Below are positions 22,753 through 34,745 of a stretch of 64,000 bases of DNA, piece after piece. This stretch comes from Cryptomeria japonica (Eukaryota > Streptophyta > Pinopsida > Cupressales > Cupressaceae). The notes under the pieces are model-generated. The model was not told where the DNA came from, did no database searches, and was given only the letters and a program-made list of their open reading frames with translations. Both the position numbers and the translations under genes were made by a program. The stretch is taken from assembly GCF_030272615.1 (NCBI RefSeq), contig NC_081414.1, positions 238,177,233 to 238,241,232 on the forward strand. Direction: 5' to 3'. Numbering within the stretch: position 1 is the first letter of the stretch; the number at the start of each line of letters is the position of its first letter.

Positions 22753-23251
22753 AACTAATTCTTTCTCCAAATGCATAAAGTTAAAAGGAGTTAATAATAT
22801 CCATGTATACATATATATTTTCTTGTCTTCTACCATTTGACCCTTTGATAATTTGCTTTGCTCTGGACTGCAATACATGGTAGCATTATATTTATGTATC
22901 CAAACAATAACTATTGGAAAATTAAAGAATGTGATGAAGCCAAATCCATGGAACATGGCAGGTCAAGGGGAATAGAGTTGCCTTATGAGCCTTTACCGAA
23001 ACCCCAACCTTTCAGCAAAGGCTCATAAGGCAACTTTATTTCTCTTGACCTGCCCTCTTCCATGGTTTTGGCCTCGTCACATTATTTAAGTTTCCAATAG
23101 TAGTTGTTTGGACACATAAATATAATGTTACCATGTATTGCAGTGCAGAGCAAAGCAAATTGTCAAAGGGACATATGGTAGAAGACAAGAAAATATATAT
23201 TTATGAATGTATATTATTAACTACATTATACATTTGCAGAAAGAACTAGTT
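22753..23251. repeat. 0.5-kb fold-back (near-perfect long inverted repeat)
   Basis: The two halves, each about 240 bp, are reverse complements with few mismatches. The outer ends are AACTAATTCTTTC... and ...GAAAGAACTAGTT on the right; the core arms are GTTGCCTTATGAGCCTTT (22977-22994) and its exact complement at 23017-23034. The apical loop is at most 22 nt and can shrink to about 8 nt. Only the left-arm sequence is present in block B (54480-54597), so the fold-back probably arose by inverted duplication of one arm. A transcript would make a long hairpin RNA. Confidence 0.9.
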
Positions 23252-24119
23252 AAGTCGTTGTAGTCATTGGACCTGTCAATATTTTCTCTTGACATGTGGC
23301 TATGGCATTGCACATTTGAGAGAAACAACGTGGCTGAAACAACCTCATGAAGCAGAGTCTTCCCAAAACTGACCTACCCAGAGACATGAAGTCACTGAGG
23401 ATTTGATATGTAACCTGTAACTTTAAACACTCCAAAATATTTGTAACTTTGAACACTCCAAAATATCTGTAAATTTGAACACAAAAGATCCTTTGATATT
23501 GGTGACTGAAATCTTTCATAGGTCTGACACTTTTAATGCTCCCACTGCTATGTTAGCACATGGCTATATGCTTGAGTTCTCTGTGAGTTTGGGCATACAC
23601 TTTCAACCTTGTATTGAATCACTATTCTCTGCCATTCCATTCAACAGAAAGATCTCTGCCATTGTGATTTAGCTTTCTGAAGTCCTATATCAATGCTATA
23701 CTTTCAATGCACTGAGTTTACCTAAGATCAAAAGAACCTAAATGCACTGTCATTGTGATTGTCACAGTCTCCTTATTGCTTCGAGCTGCATTCTTTGTGA
23801 CTGCATCCTGCTCTCTGTTGCAGCTATAAGACTGTAGATTATCACTGTCCTTAGGGTTCTTGTTTGTATCAAAACCCTTTGAGAGGCTATTGCTTTTGTA
23901 AGCTTTGTCAGATCTATTCTTTGATTTTTAGTCTTCCGCATAGGCTCATATGCCCTGTCTCTGTGTTTGCAATGGTGGGATTGTAATATATGACACTGTC
24001 AAATATTCTCTAATACTTACTGTCCTTCATTGACTGCGTTATGCTCTTTGTCCATATGAATAGGCTTTCAAAACCCTTGTATTTCTTTTTGAATTCTATC
24101 CTTCTTACAACAGTCCCCC

Positions 24120-24303
24120 TCATCGTTAACAACAGAGAGACATCACTCTTTTACCTTCCAAGTAGTTGTCTTCTTGTGTGCAGAAAAGGTGTTAACATTG
24201 GCTACGCCTTCGTGAATTTTACATCAGCTAAAGTCACGAGGAAGCTGTATAAAGCATTTCAATGCAACCTTGGAAAAGTTTGGACTCCAAAAGAACTTCG
24301 CTA
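24120..24303 (+). pseudogene. Mei2-like RRM exon fragment
   Basis: The plus-strand frame 24041-24304 contains FYLPS and then VNIGYAFVNFTSAKVTRKLY followed by KAF. This resembles the C-terminal RRM of plant Mei2-like/TERMINAL EAR1-like RNA-binding proteins, in which FYLPIDF is followed by CNVGYAFVNFTS and a (L/H)YKAFH segment. After KAF the similarity fades and a stop follows at 24302. The FYLPIDF part is better kept in block B (56196-56216). It is probably a gene fragment carried in a repeat. Identification rests on about 25 residues. Confidence 0.5.
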
Positions 24304-24837
24304 AAAATATGAGAAATTGTTTATGTCAAAGTTCAGGTGTCTTATGTTTATTGTTTTAGATGATCTTTTTTTTCCCTAAATTTTCTTTGTTTTCGGTATA
24401 GTTATGTTTTTAGATTTCATTTATTGTAGTATTTTAATGATAGGGTCATGTTGCTCTGGAAAGTTGGTTTGAAAAGTACAATTGTTATAGCCACCTTGCA
24501 ATAGGAAGAATTTCACAGAAAGCAGTATTAAATCTGAGTTATTTCACTTGAAGCTCACTTGAAGGAGGGGATCACTACTCTATGGCAGAAAGATCATTAA
24601 CTCCAGTCCAAGGAAATGAACACTGCTGTATGGCAGAAAGTTTACAGATGAGATCTTAGAATTTTATTATAAGTTGATTAAAATTATAGTTATACATAAT
24701 AATTTATTAATTTTGTAAAATCTTAAATTTTTTTATATTTTGGATTTTAGTTTTGTTTAATTTGTGTTACTTTATAATTTGAAGGGATAGTTTATTCTTA
24801 TTTTGGATTTTAGTTTTGTATAATTTGTGTTGTTTTG

Positions 24838-25018
24838 GATTCAACTTTTTCCTTTCTATCAATGTCATTATTTGCTTCCTTCTTTCCTCCTCATTATTTT
24901 TGTAAGACTGCATTTTAGCTTCAACTTCCTCCTTTGCTTTGAATGGAATCTTACAAAAATAATGAGGAAGAAAGAATGAAACAAATAATGGCATTGATAG
25001 AAAGAAAAAGGTTGAATC
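24838..25018. repeat. 181-bp hairpin with 69-nt arms
   Basis: The left arm (24838-24906) and right arm (24950-25018) are reverse complements with about eight mismatches, around a 43-nt loop. Each arm, read in its own outward direction, encodes a similar charged peptide: on the plus strand MESYKNNEEERMKQIMALIE, on the minus strand QSYKNNEEERRKQIMTLIE. So it is an inverted duplication of a short coding-like segment. The plus-strand segment is followed by AAG/GTAATT, which looks like a 5' splice site. The length is in the range of plant miRNA precursors, but no miRNA is recognised. Confidence 0.8.
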
Positions 25019-25153
25019 AAAAGGTAATTTGCAATTGTACTCTTAAATCATGTTTTTTGATTAGTGTAAATGGTTTGATGCATTCAAGTTTGATCTGATA
25101 TTAACATTCATGGCATCATAGGTCAATGATCAAGAAGGAACTAATGAGCTTTA

Positions 25154-25325
25154 ACAAGTTCACATATTTTAATGAAGCTTTTCAGAAGTCCAAACATTTT
25201 CAGGTTACATAAGAAAACTTTAAATGGTTCACTAAAATATGATGAACTTGATGGGATAAACAAATTCACATATTTCAGTGAAGCTTTTCAGCAATCCAAA
25301 CATTTTCAAGTTACATATGAAATGC
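25154..25325. repeat. Short tandem duplication
   Basis: A segment with 'tgaagcttttcag' and 'ccaaacattttca' followed by 'gttacat' occurs at about 25154-25212 and again at 25261-25318, a period of about 107 bp. Confidence 0.7.
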
Positions 25326-26017
25326 TTTATATAGATTCCATATGACTTTAGCTAATATAAAATTCGTGAAGTCGTAATCAACGTTGACACCTTTTAAACA
25401 AATTCTTTAACATTCGTGGAAACCTATTAAAAGTACATTGAAGCATCTGTGCTCTTCTCATTAAATCGCTGTACCTGTCTAAGAATTGAAGAAACACGCC
25501 TCGATTAGAAAAATAAATATATAGCACAATCAGCTTAGAATAAATGCCAAATTAGTTGTTCTTACAAATTTACATAAAATTATAAAATTGAAATAAATTA
25601 GCCTTCAGAGACATAAATTCAATACTGGGCATACCTGTATACGTTGGGAATATTTCTTATCATAACAGTTGTTCTCACCTGTCGGGAGTTTGCCTTTGCT
25701 ATATCCTCCTGAAAAACAAATTGAGAATTTTCCTCTGTTAACTCCATTTATAACAATTGTACCAACTGTTATTCAAAACATTAAAAACAAATCTTTAAAT
25801 TGGCAGCAATATATTCAGCATGCACCACCAAACTCATAAATATGAAATGAATCCCTAAGTTAAAGAAACATAAGATTCAAATATAAGAAAAGCCTAAGTT
25901 CAGTAAAAACTAAAGAAACATAAAAGCCATGTTGACCGTTTTGCAGTCTCTTTTTTGCAGTGTTCTTTTTTGGGGTTTAGATCCATGATAAATCCGTTGG
26001 TTGAACAACTTCAAAAC

Positions 26018-26494
26018 CTATTATAAGGGATTTCAGGTCTACTCAAAACCTGTTTAATCCTTAATAAAAAACAATGATATTGAAAAGTAGTAATAGGGCT
26101 CACATCTTACAACCAACATTATGAGGATCCCTATGTCTTTTTTATATCATAATTTAATTTTTTAAATCTAACCCTAACAAATAAATATATGAATTTAAAA
26201 GAAGATTGAAATTACATTGTAGTAGATGCAAAACAAAATCACCATAAAATAAAATTTGAAACTCAACATCTATAATTATCTTTTTCAATTTGATTACTTC
26301 AAATAAAACCTATTGTAAGGGTTTTTGGTCCACTCAAAACCTTTTAACCCTTAATAAAAAACAATGACATTGAAAAGTAGTAATAGGACTCATATCTTAC
26401 AACCAACATTATGAGGATCCCTATGTGTTTTTTATATCATAATTAAATTTTTTAAATCTAACCCTAACAAATAAATATATGAATTTAAAACATG
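26018..26494. repeat. Direct duplication with a 289-bp period
   Basis: 26018-26204 and 26307-26494 are near-identical (for example 'accaacattatgaggatccc' in both). The beginning of the unit resembles the 3' end of the retroposon at 6990-7086, suggesting that it derives from a retroposon 3' end. Confidence 0.75.
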
Positions 26495-27298
<804 letters not shown>

Positions 27299-27614
27299 TT
27301 TTGGCCCTCTTTGAAATGAAATTGCAAAGTAAATTCATTTCAAAAAAGATTATTTTGTAAATTGTATTTTTATTTTAAAAAAAAAGATATTTTCTACTTG
27401 AATTTTTCAATTACTTTAAATAAATGTCAATTGTTTTTTATAAAGATAAACAAGTTTTACATGTACTCAAAACCAAAAGTTTTACAAAACCTGGCCATCA
27501 GCCAATAAAATAGAAACCAACAACAAAATAGGGGAACATCCTAGACCGAACACAAAAGCAAAAAGAAACAACAACCAACAAAATAAAACACAGACAAACA
27601 CTCAGTTAAGAGAG

Positions 27615-29220
27615 TGCACCAGCTCTGCGTTTTTCTAGATGGTAGCCTTGTTGATTGCCTCCAATTCCTCCATAATGAACCTAGAGGTACCCTTATTGCT
27701 GCTCATGCTTCTGGTCCTCGAACTAGGGCCCGTTGTTTTATTGCCACCAACAATAGAGTCTTCACTACCCAAATCTTTCTTTCTATTACTGTCATCAGTG
27801 TCACCATCAATAGGATTGGATCTGTACTATGCCACCATGACATTGATCTTGTTCAACCCCTCCATACTATTATTCATGGCCTCCTTACTTATGTCAACCA
27901 AATTCTAAAGATTATTCTTGATTTCCTCCATAGATAGCTCAACCTTCTCAATTCTTTGCTTGTGTTTATATTTCATAACCTTGATGTCATGGGAAAGCTT
28001 CTAGGTCATGATCATGAGCTTCTCAGATTTGCTAGGCTCAGGAAACAATGAAGATATCAATTATCTCCTTAATCCCCTCTTTGCGGGTATTAATCTCCTT
28101 CCCCACCCACTTCCCGCAGCTCTCTTGGATTCTAGTCGCTTCCATCAACAAATTCATCAAAGAACTATCCTCCTGTAAACCACCATCCACATCTTTAGGT
28201 AAAGTCCCCTGCTTCTCCTTCAAGAAATTAAGAGGAATGTCCAATTTGATTTCCTGGTCCAAGGTCTTGGGAGCATAGTATTTAGCAACCAACTTCTTCT
28301 TTTTGGAATAAGGCTCAGTTTTAGAAATCATCTTGCTGGTCGATTTATATTTACTTGCAGCCCATTAGAGGGGTCTTGCTACTATGGCTTCCAGAAGTGA
28401 CCAACATCTTACCCTCTTCAACTGGCTTATAATCAGGGTCAAAAAGGGGTTTGGCACTCCCACTATCCTCCATCTCCATATCCGAATCAAAGACATCTTG
28501 AACATTAGTATTAGGGATTTGGCCTTTCTCAGAGAGAAATGGCACAACTTCAAGGGCTTTGGCATACTCCATAATGAGCACAATAAGTCCTTCATGGAGG
28601 ACCAAATTATTGGGGTTCTCAACATGTTTTTCAAGACTATTCTCCAAAGAAGAAACCAAATAGAAAGGAATCGAAATAACTTTGCCATGCCTAAAGTGAT
28701 TCAAGATGATAAAATGATTGAAAAAGATACTGGCATATCTGCCATCAAGCGTAATGTACCTCATGATGAACTCGACCATGTTCACCCTGGGAGCCATAAG
28801 ATCCTTTCTGTTGTAGCCACCATTAGCCATTTTATTAACTCTTGAATTCTCCTTACCTTTATCAAAAAAATTTGCCATGCCTTCCACTCCTATTTTTCTA
28901 TCTCTGTGAAACCTTTTGCTATTCATAGCCAAACCTGTAACTGTAGCCACCAGGGTTTCATCTAGCTAATAATTAGCACCATAGGCCCTCAAAACCCCTT
29001 TCTTCCATCTATTGACAAATGTTTCCATGAGCAGAGGAGAAGGGCCATGGAGTCTTTCCAAGAAGGGAACCATTCCCCCATCAACAATTTCCTGCCACAC
29101 TTCCTTATTTTTCTTCCATTTATCAAAAGTGTGCAATTCTTGCCTATTTTTGTCCCCACCCATAATGGTCTGGGTCACCCAACAAAAATAAGAAATGGGC
29201 CACACCAGACAAGTCTCCAA
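27615..29220 (-). pseudogene. LINE-linked ORF3 (best preserved copy)
   Basis: On the minus strand, frames 29220-28966, 28950-28351, 28331-28038 and about 27950-27615 read as one protein of roughly 530 residues, broken by a few stops and frameshifts. Blocks in order: TFDKWKKNKEVWQEIVDGGM, FLERLHGPSPLLMETFVNRW, GYNRKDL, EFIMRYITLDGRYASIFFNH, LNHFRHG, FPFYLVSSLE (frame-dependent), NLVLHEGLIVLIMEYAKAL, an acidic linker, and a helical C-terminal part (NLVDISKEAMNNSMEGLNKI) ending in SRTRSM and EELEAINKATI. It lies about 135 bp after the RNase H frame. Function is unknown; the C-terminal part looks coiled-coil. I recall this type from gymnosperm hypothetical proteins. Confidence 0.65.
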
Positions 29221-29355
29221 ATAGAAGTAAGATAGGGCCTACACAAGAAGACAAAAAATCCAGGCACACGGGAAGTTTCTAGATCTTCGAATAGGGAAAT
29301 CGAAAGGAATCCATTTCCCAAACAACTTAAACAAGCCATGACTGTTCTTCATTGG

Positions 29356-30382
29356 TTACCGCAAGTGGATGATATCATCATAAGCCAGGTCACACAAGCT
29401 TTTTGGGAAAGAGTCCTGATTTCTCCACCATTTTTCCACCACATAGCCCACCGTCATATTGGACAATAAATCCGTCGCTTTATTTCCTTCCCGAAAAATG
29501 TGAGAAATTTTGAATTCATCCAACTCTTTAATCATCACAATAATATTTGATCAAGTTGGTGATAGTCCAACTAGGATCCATACACCCATTCAAATAATTG
29601 AAAATGTTGAGTAAGTCAAATTCCAACCAGACCTTTCTAAAATCTTTCCTTTTAGCCATGTGTAACCCAAAATGGGCAGTGCTGGGCTCCGCAAAATGGT
29701 TAGAATGGGTAGCCAAAGGGAGCACCATCATAGAAACCAATAGACCCATATGATTCCTAGCCACTCCCCCACAACCAGCCGACCTAGGATTACCTTTAGC
29801 TGCCCTATCCACATTGATTTTGATCCATCCCATAGGGGGGGATTCTATAGAACATTTTGTCTGTATTGTTTAATTTTGTGCATAGGAATGGATATATTCC
29901 AACCAATTTGCCATCGTCTGATAGTATCCCACTCCTCTTAGAGAGTAGGGAGGGGATGGTCATTCCTTCTACTAGGGCAGGAGTGAAGAAAATTCTCCTT
30001 GATAGCTTTTCTGATTCTAATAGCCATAACAAGCCCAGGAGATTTCAAATCTCTAAAAACTCTATTGTTTCTTTCTTTCCAAATACCCCAAGCAATATGA
30101 GGAAGAGCCATGTTCCAGAGGACTCCCAAAGCCTGATTGTCAAAGGGGCACTTCCATTCAAACCATAGCCTTTGAAAAGAATCAAGGAAGAAACTCCATA
30201 TATCCATGGCAAAAGAGCAGTGTAGGAAAAGGTGACCAAAATTTTCCTTTGTTTCTTTGCATAGGATGCATCTATTAGTAATAGGGAGACCTCTTTTACA
30301 AAGGTTGTCAATAGTATATATCTTACCCTACATGAAAAGCCAAAAAAAGATGTTAATTTTAAGAATTAAAAGCTTATTCCAG
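29356..30382 (-). pseudogene. LINE ORF2 C-terminal part (zf-RVT and RNase H)
   Basis: On the minus strand from 30382: a zinc-binding reverse-transcriptase domain (ITNRCILCKETKENFGHLF, then LHCSFAMDIW), a W-rich linker (IAWGIWKERNNRVF), and RNase H (WIKINVDRAAKGNPRSAGCG, AEP...HFGLHMA, KVWLEFDLLNIF, FREGNKATDLLSN). The D, E, D, D positions of RNase H are all present, with EFD where most families have ESD. Frames are interrupted by stops (for instance near 29530). The upstream part of ORF2 was lost at insertion. Confidence 0.85.
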
Positions 30383-30394
30383 ATGTCAATTGTT

Positions 30395-30990
30395 AACAAC
30401 ATATTTCCTATTATATTCTTCTCTTAATCACACAAAAAATTGAGAATAAAGCTATATATTATAATCTAAATCAATAAGCTATAGAGAGATCAAAGGAGTG
30501 TGTTGGAATATGGAAACCAATCATTAAGAATAATACATTTTTAGTCCCACATTTGTATCCCTTCATCCATCACAACTCATGCTAAAGGATAATTCAAAGC
30601 CCAAGATAAATAAGCCCTAAGAATATGAGTAAATATTAAGTATATTATTCATTATATGATGCTATTAGTTTTAAATTTATTGATGCAATTCTAGGAGGAA
30701 TTCTCATGAATGATTAAATCCATAAATCAACACCCTTAAAGTAAACCTCAATACAACAAGAACCATGATAGGGGAAGATTGAGTGCAAGGAAGAGGCATT
30801 CTCTTACCACATAAAGGAGAGTGAATAATATGTTTTTGGCATTGTAGAAGTTGTATCAACAACAATAATGAATAATAGTTTTTATATGTAAGTTTTTTGA
30901 AAATGTGCTTTGCAAGGGGTGGGTGGGAACTATCTAGTGTAGACTTGAAGAATATTGGGAAGGATGATGTTGATACTAAGGGTTTGGTTG
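30395..30990. other. Non-coding; remnant of LTR-element body and a shared repeat
   Basis: 30395-30440 continues the sequence that precedes the LINE insertion and matches 51530-51560. 30590-30830 resembles 3090-3330. Nothing coding is recognised. Confidence 0.5.
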
Positions 30991-30999
30991 CATATGGGA

Positions 31000-33900
31000 T
31001 TCTAGACTCTTTGCAAGTGTTACCCTCAAAGGAATCTCATGTTGACTGTCACTTCCTGTTTGGTTGCATATGAGATTGTGTTGGATGAAAGCCCCCGTAA
31101 TGGGGGTGGGAACTTCTCAGGTTCTTCTATTCCCTCAATGAAATATTTTAGTGGGGATGCTTATGGTAGTGGACCCACTCCCTCCTCAGTGGAAACAATT
31201 AGTAACATTTCCCTAGGGATTTAGAAGGATCCTTTTAACAATGGTCAGTTCATGACCATAGATGGGGTGTCTATTGAGCAATCTGAGAATGGAATGTGTG
31301 TGAATATAAAATAATCCCCCTTGAACAAAACCTTAGCTAAGATGGAGAACACCTTGGTTGGTAAGTTTGTGGGTAGAAATGTGGAGATTACCTCAGTTTG
31401 AAAGTGGACAGCTGCAAGATTTGTGATTAACTGCTTTGGTAGTATTTTTGTACAAAAGAAAGCCTTGAAGGACCAGATTAACTCCTTACAAAAGGAAATG
31501 GAGATCTTAAGTGCCTCCTAAGATAGATTGGATTATGAAAAGTCTCTTTTGGAAAAAAATCATAATATTTTTATCGGGTGAACTCACAAAGCTGGTTCCC
31601 ACTTTTTGGTACATCCTGATTTTTGCTGAAATCATACATTTTTTGGAAAATATAATTATTTAAGCTTTAAGAGGTCCCATTTGAAGTAATTAATTCAAGA
31701 GAGTTAGATCAAAGGCTCTTAGATCAAAATTTCTTGGATAGAACCTCTCTACTTCTAAATCATACTTGCAATGGAGTCTCCTTTGCATCTATCAAATGCT
31801 GATAAAAAACCAATTTTACATTAGCTTTTGAGGGGCCAAACGAATTCATTTAGAAGTTTCATTTTCTTGAGGATTTAGTCCTTATTATAAGCTTTCCAAA
31901 TAGTATAATTTTTAATATATTTAAGTTTATTAATAAATTTTTATTTTATTTTTTATGAACGTAGATTTTTCACCGAACATGAACTTCTTTGTTCAATGCA
32001 TTGGGAAAAATAGCAAACTAATTCAAAAAAATTCTGAAAAATATCTATGCCCTAGGTATTGATGTCTTCTTTCTAACAAAAAAAATAAAACTTAATTTTG
32101 ATATATATAGAGAAAGTTATGTGTTCAAACGTACACCTATATCAAATTATAATTAGTCGGACTTCAAAACTTAATAAAATAAAAAATATTCAACATATCA
32201 CTATCAAACCAACTACATGCCCTGGGTATTGATGTTACAAACCCAAATTTAAAAGAGATAAGTTTTTATCATTTATAGAAAAAAATTTATACGTTTCGGG
32301 ATGCACATCACTCTTAAAAAATGTTGTTTCCTGTAAAAAACTACTTTTGAGGGAGATGGAAAAATCAATAAAATTTTATTCAAAAAAATTTGAAAAAAAT
32401 ATATTTAGAATCTACAAAAAGGATGTTACAAATCACTAGTTTACATCATCTTCAAATTCTTAACGATTTAAAAGTTATAGGTGTCAGAAAGTGAAGGTTT
32501 TTTGCAAAATGTTCATCTAAGTGTCAAAGTTGGTCAAAAAGTGGGAACCAGTATTGTGAGTTCACCCTATCAAAGAAGAATTATATTGAAAATAGAGTTC
32601 TAGAGTTCAATGGGTTAAGGAGATAGACTAAATTTTTCCACCAGTCAGCTAGTAGACAAAAAAGAAGGAACAAAATTTAGGAGCAGATTGGTGCGTATGG
32701 TATCACCTATTGAAAGGACGAGGATATCCATTGGGTGGCTATTTTTCACTTTATTTCCTTAGTTAATCCTTAGTCACCTTAGGATCCTTTTGCTAATGAG
32801 GCTTTTGTTAGGCTAGTCTAGGCTATTCCTAACATTATTGACCTTGATGATTTGAATTTTCTAGAGCGCAAATTATGTAGTGATGAAGTAAAGGAAATGA
32901 TATTCTCCTTTGGCTCTTCAAATCCTTGAGTCTACATGGTTTTAGCAATTTTTTCATTGAAGAGTTATGAAATATAATAGATTTGGATAATTCCCTGGCT
33001 ACGAGAGAATCTATGTCATCGATATTTGTCTTGAAAGAGATTAATAAAATCTTTATTGTTTTAGTCCCAAAGAAATTGGGTGTCAATCATATGTCTTATT
33101 TTACGCCCAATAGTCTATGTAATATCTTTTATATAATATTTTCCAATCTCCTTGTTAATAGAATAAGCCTTTCTTGGATAAGTAGATCCATATTAATGAG
33201 AAGGGTTTTGTTTTAGGTCTTTAGATTTTTGACGTTGTTCTTGTTATCAATGAAACTCTCAACTCTATGGAGAACAACTGAATAGAGGGTACAATCTTGA
33301 AACTAGACATCTCTAAATCTTACAATATGGTTTCATGGCCCTTTCTTTTCTTGGTGCTCAGTAATTTTTTTTTAGTGGTAAATTCTTAAATTTGATTTAG
33401 GTATTCTTAAAGAACCCTATGTTTTTGGTGCTAGTCAATGGTTCCCCCAAGGTATTTTCTCTTCTTTTGGTTGCCTCAAGAAGTGAGACACCCTTCTTCC
33501 CTATCTCTTCATTCTCATTGTGTATATTCTAGAAAAAAATATCAATCTTTGTTTCCACCAAGATATTCTTAAAGCGATCAAACCATCTTCTACCCCTTTT
33601 GTGGTCTCCAATTAGCAATTTATGGATGACATAATTTTTTTCACTCAATTTTGATGGTAGAGACAAAAGGTTGGTGTTATATCCTCTCAGATTATGCTCG
33701 TGCTTTGAGGTAAAAAATTAAATTCAGTAAGAATGTTCTCCACTTTATGATGTCCCCCAAAATATCTAGAACAAAATTACCATGATTTTGAAATGTCAAA
33801 TTACTAGCCTCCCATCTTCTTATCTGGGCTTAGCTTTAACTACTAGGAAGGTGGAGGAGTCGGTCTAGAATAGGCTTGATGAAAGAATCTAGAGAAAATT

Positions 33901-34745
33901 TGTATGTTGGAAAGACATTATTCAAAGTAATGTTAGGAAAATCCAATTACTAAAGCCATATCTCCAAAGTACCTCAATTTATCTCATATCCCTTTTCCAT
34001 CTTCTGGCATCATGGGCTAAGAATCTACATCAAAGTAAAAAATGATTCCTTTCATTTAGTGTAGAACAAACAAATAGGATGTCTCTACTTTATTGGGAAA
34101 TATTTTCTATAATAAAAGGTCTAGTGGGCTCAATTTTAGGGATTCTTGTTCCTTAAGTTTGGCCCTTTTCGTGAAGATTAGGTGGATACTTTTGTTGATT
34201 AATTCTAACTAGTTGATAATCATGAAGAAAAAAAATACTCATGAAAGGGTTAATTATTCTTTTTTGTTCTTTGGTATCCTTCCTAGAGGATCTCGTGTCT
34301 GAAATAATCTTCTTAAGACTACAAAATTCCTTGAAAAGGGTATCCTATGGTAGGTTAGTAATGGAAATAATGTAAGATTACAAAAAGATACATGGGTGTC
34401 CTCTATCCCCTTGGAGTTTCACCTCATTTGCTTGACTATTCAACGAGTTTTATTGGCCAAATATAGGAAATTAGGAGCTATATAATAGTGACTACTAGAT
34501 TCCTAAGTCTTCCCCTCTGATGTGGAGAATGAATCCAATGCAGTTTGATCTTCAGTTAAGAATGATTGGTGTGGATCTTCTTAGGATACTTAATAGAAAC
34601 ACATTTTTCAAACTGGATGATGAAGATAAGTTAATCTAGGATTCCTCCAAAAATGGTAAGTTCTCCATCAATTCGGGATTTGAAATTTTTGTTTCATTCC
34701 CCTCCCCCACCATCTTTAGTTACATAGTGTGGAATGAATGGAGAT
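31000..34745 (+). pseudogene. Plus-strand LINE remnant (ORF1-like end and reverse transcriptase)
   Basis: From about 31085 a frame reads towards KMENTLVGKFVGRNVEITSV, a DUF4283/ORF1-like stretch, and a coiled-coil-like segment (LKDQINSLQKEMEILSAS). A DNA element interrupts it at 31576-32567. After it come reverse-transcriptase blocks with many stops: ANEAFVRLV, DEVKEMIFSFGSSNP, NSLCNIFYIIFSNLLVNRI, LKLDISKSYNMVSW, and FMDDIIFFTQF at the catalytic site near 33625 (usually FADD). 34630-34740 keeps a piece typical of the region before zf-RVT (KNGKFSINSGFEIF). It is older and more decayed than the 8.8-kb LINE. Ends are approximate. Confidence 0.75.
31576..32567. mobile_element. Terminal-inverted-repeat DNA element (non-autonomous)
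   Basis: The 992-bp insertion has inverted termini GGGTGAACTCACAA...; over about 33 bp the two ends agree except for a few bases (both continue CTGGTTCCCACTTTTTG). TATC at 31572-31575 and 32568-32571 is a possible 4-bp TSD. It contains no transposase frame. Inside, 'gccctaggtattgatgt' at about 32048 and 'gccctgggtattgatgt' at about 32219 mark a diverged internal duplication. It interrupts the LINE remnant, whose helical frame resumes after it. The superfamily is not recognised from the TIR. Confidence 0.85.

Larger units (their letters stand above)
22075..25760. repeat. Dispersed repeat block A
   Basis: Several stretches match block B (53690-56760) in the same order: 22080-22740 with 53700-54360, part of 22800-22945 with 54480-54597, 24105-24160 with 56157-56205, and 25380-25690 with 56225-56710. 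In between, each block has its own fold-back. Block A also holds short tandem repeats (24735-24836). No intact gene is seen, but fragments of a Mei2-like RRM exon are present. Confidence 0.75.
27436..30382 (-). mobile_element. 5'-truncated LINE carrying RNase H and ORF3, with TSD
   Basis: The insertion is flanked by ATGTCAATTGTT at 27424-27435 and 30383-30394. A T-run follows the left TSD, i.e. a short poly(A) tail on the minus strand. The related sequence near 51500-51560 ('ataaatgtcatt' then 'catatttcttattatatt') is uninterrupted and represents the empty site. On the minus strand the element holds zf-RVT, RNase H, ORF3 and a 3' UTR, in 2.95 kb. The endonuclease and most of the reverse transcriptase are missing, as in 5' truncation during target-primed reverse transcription. 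Confidence 0.9.
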
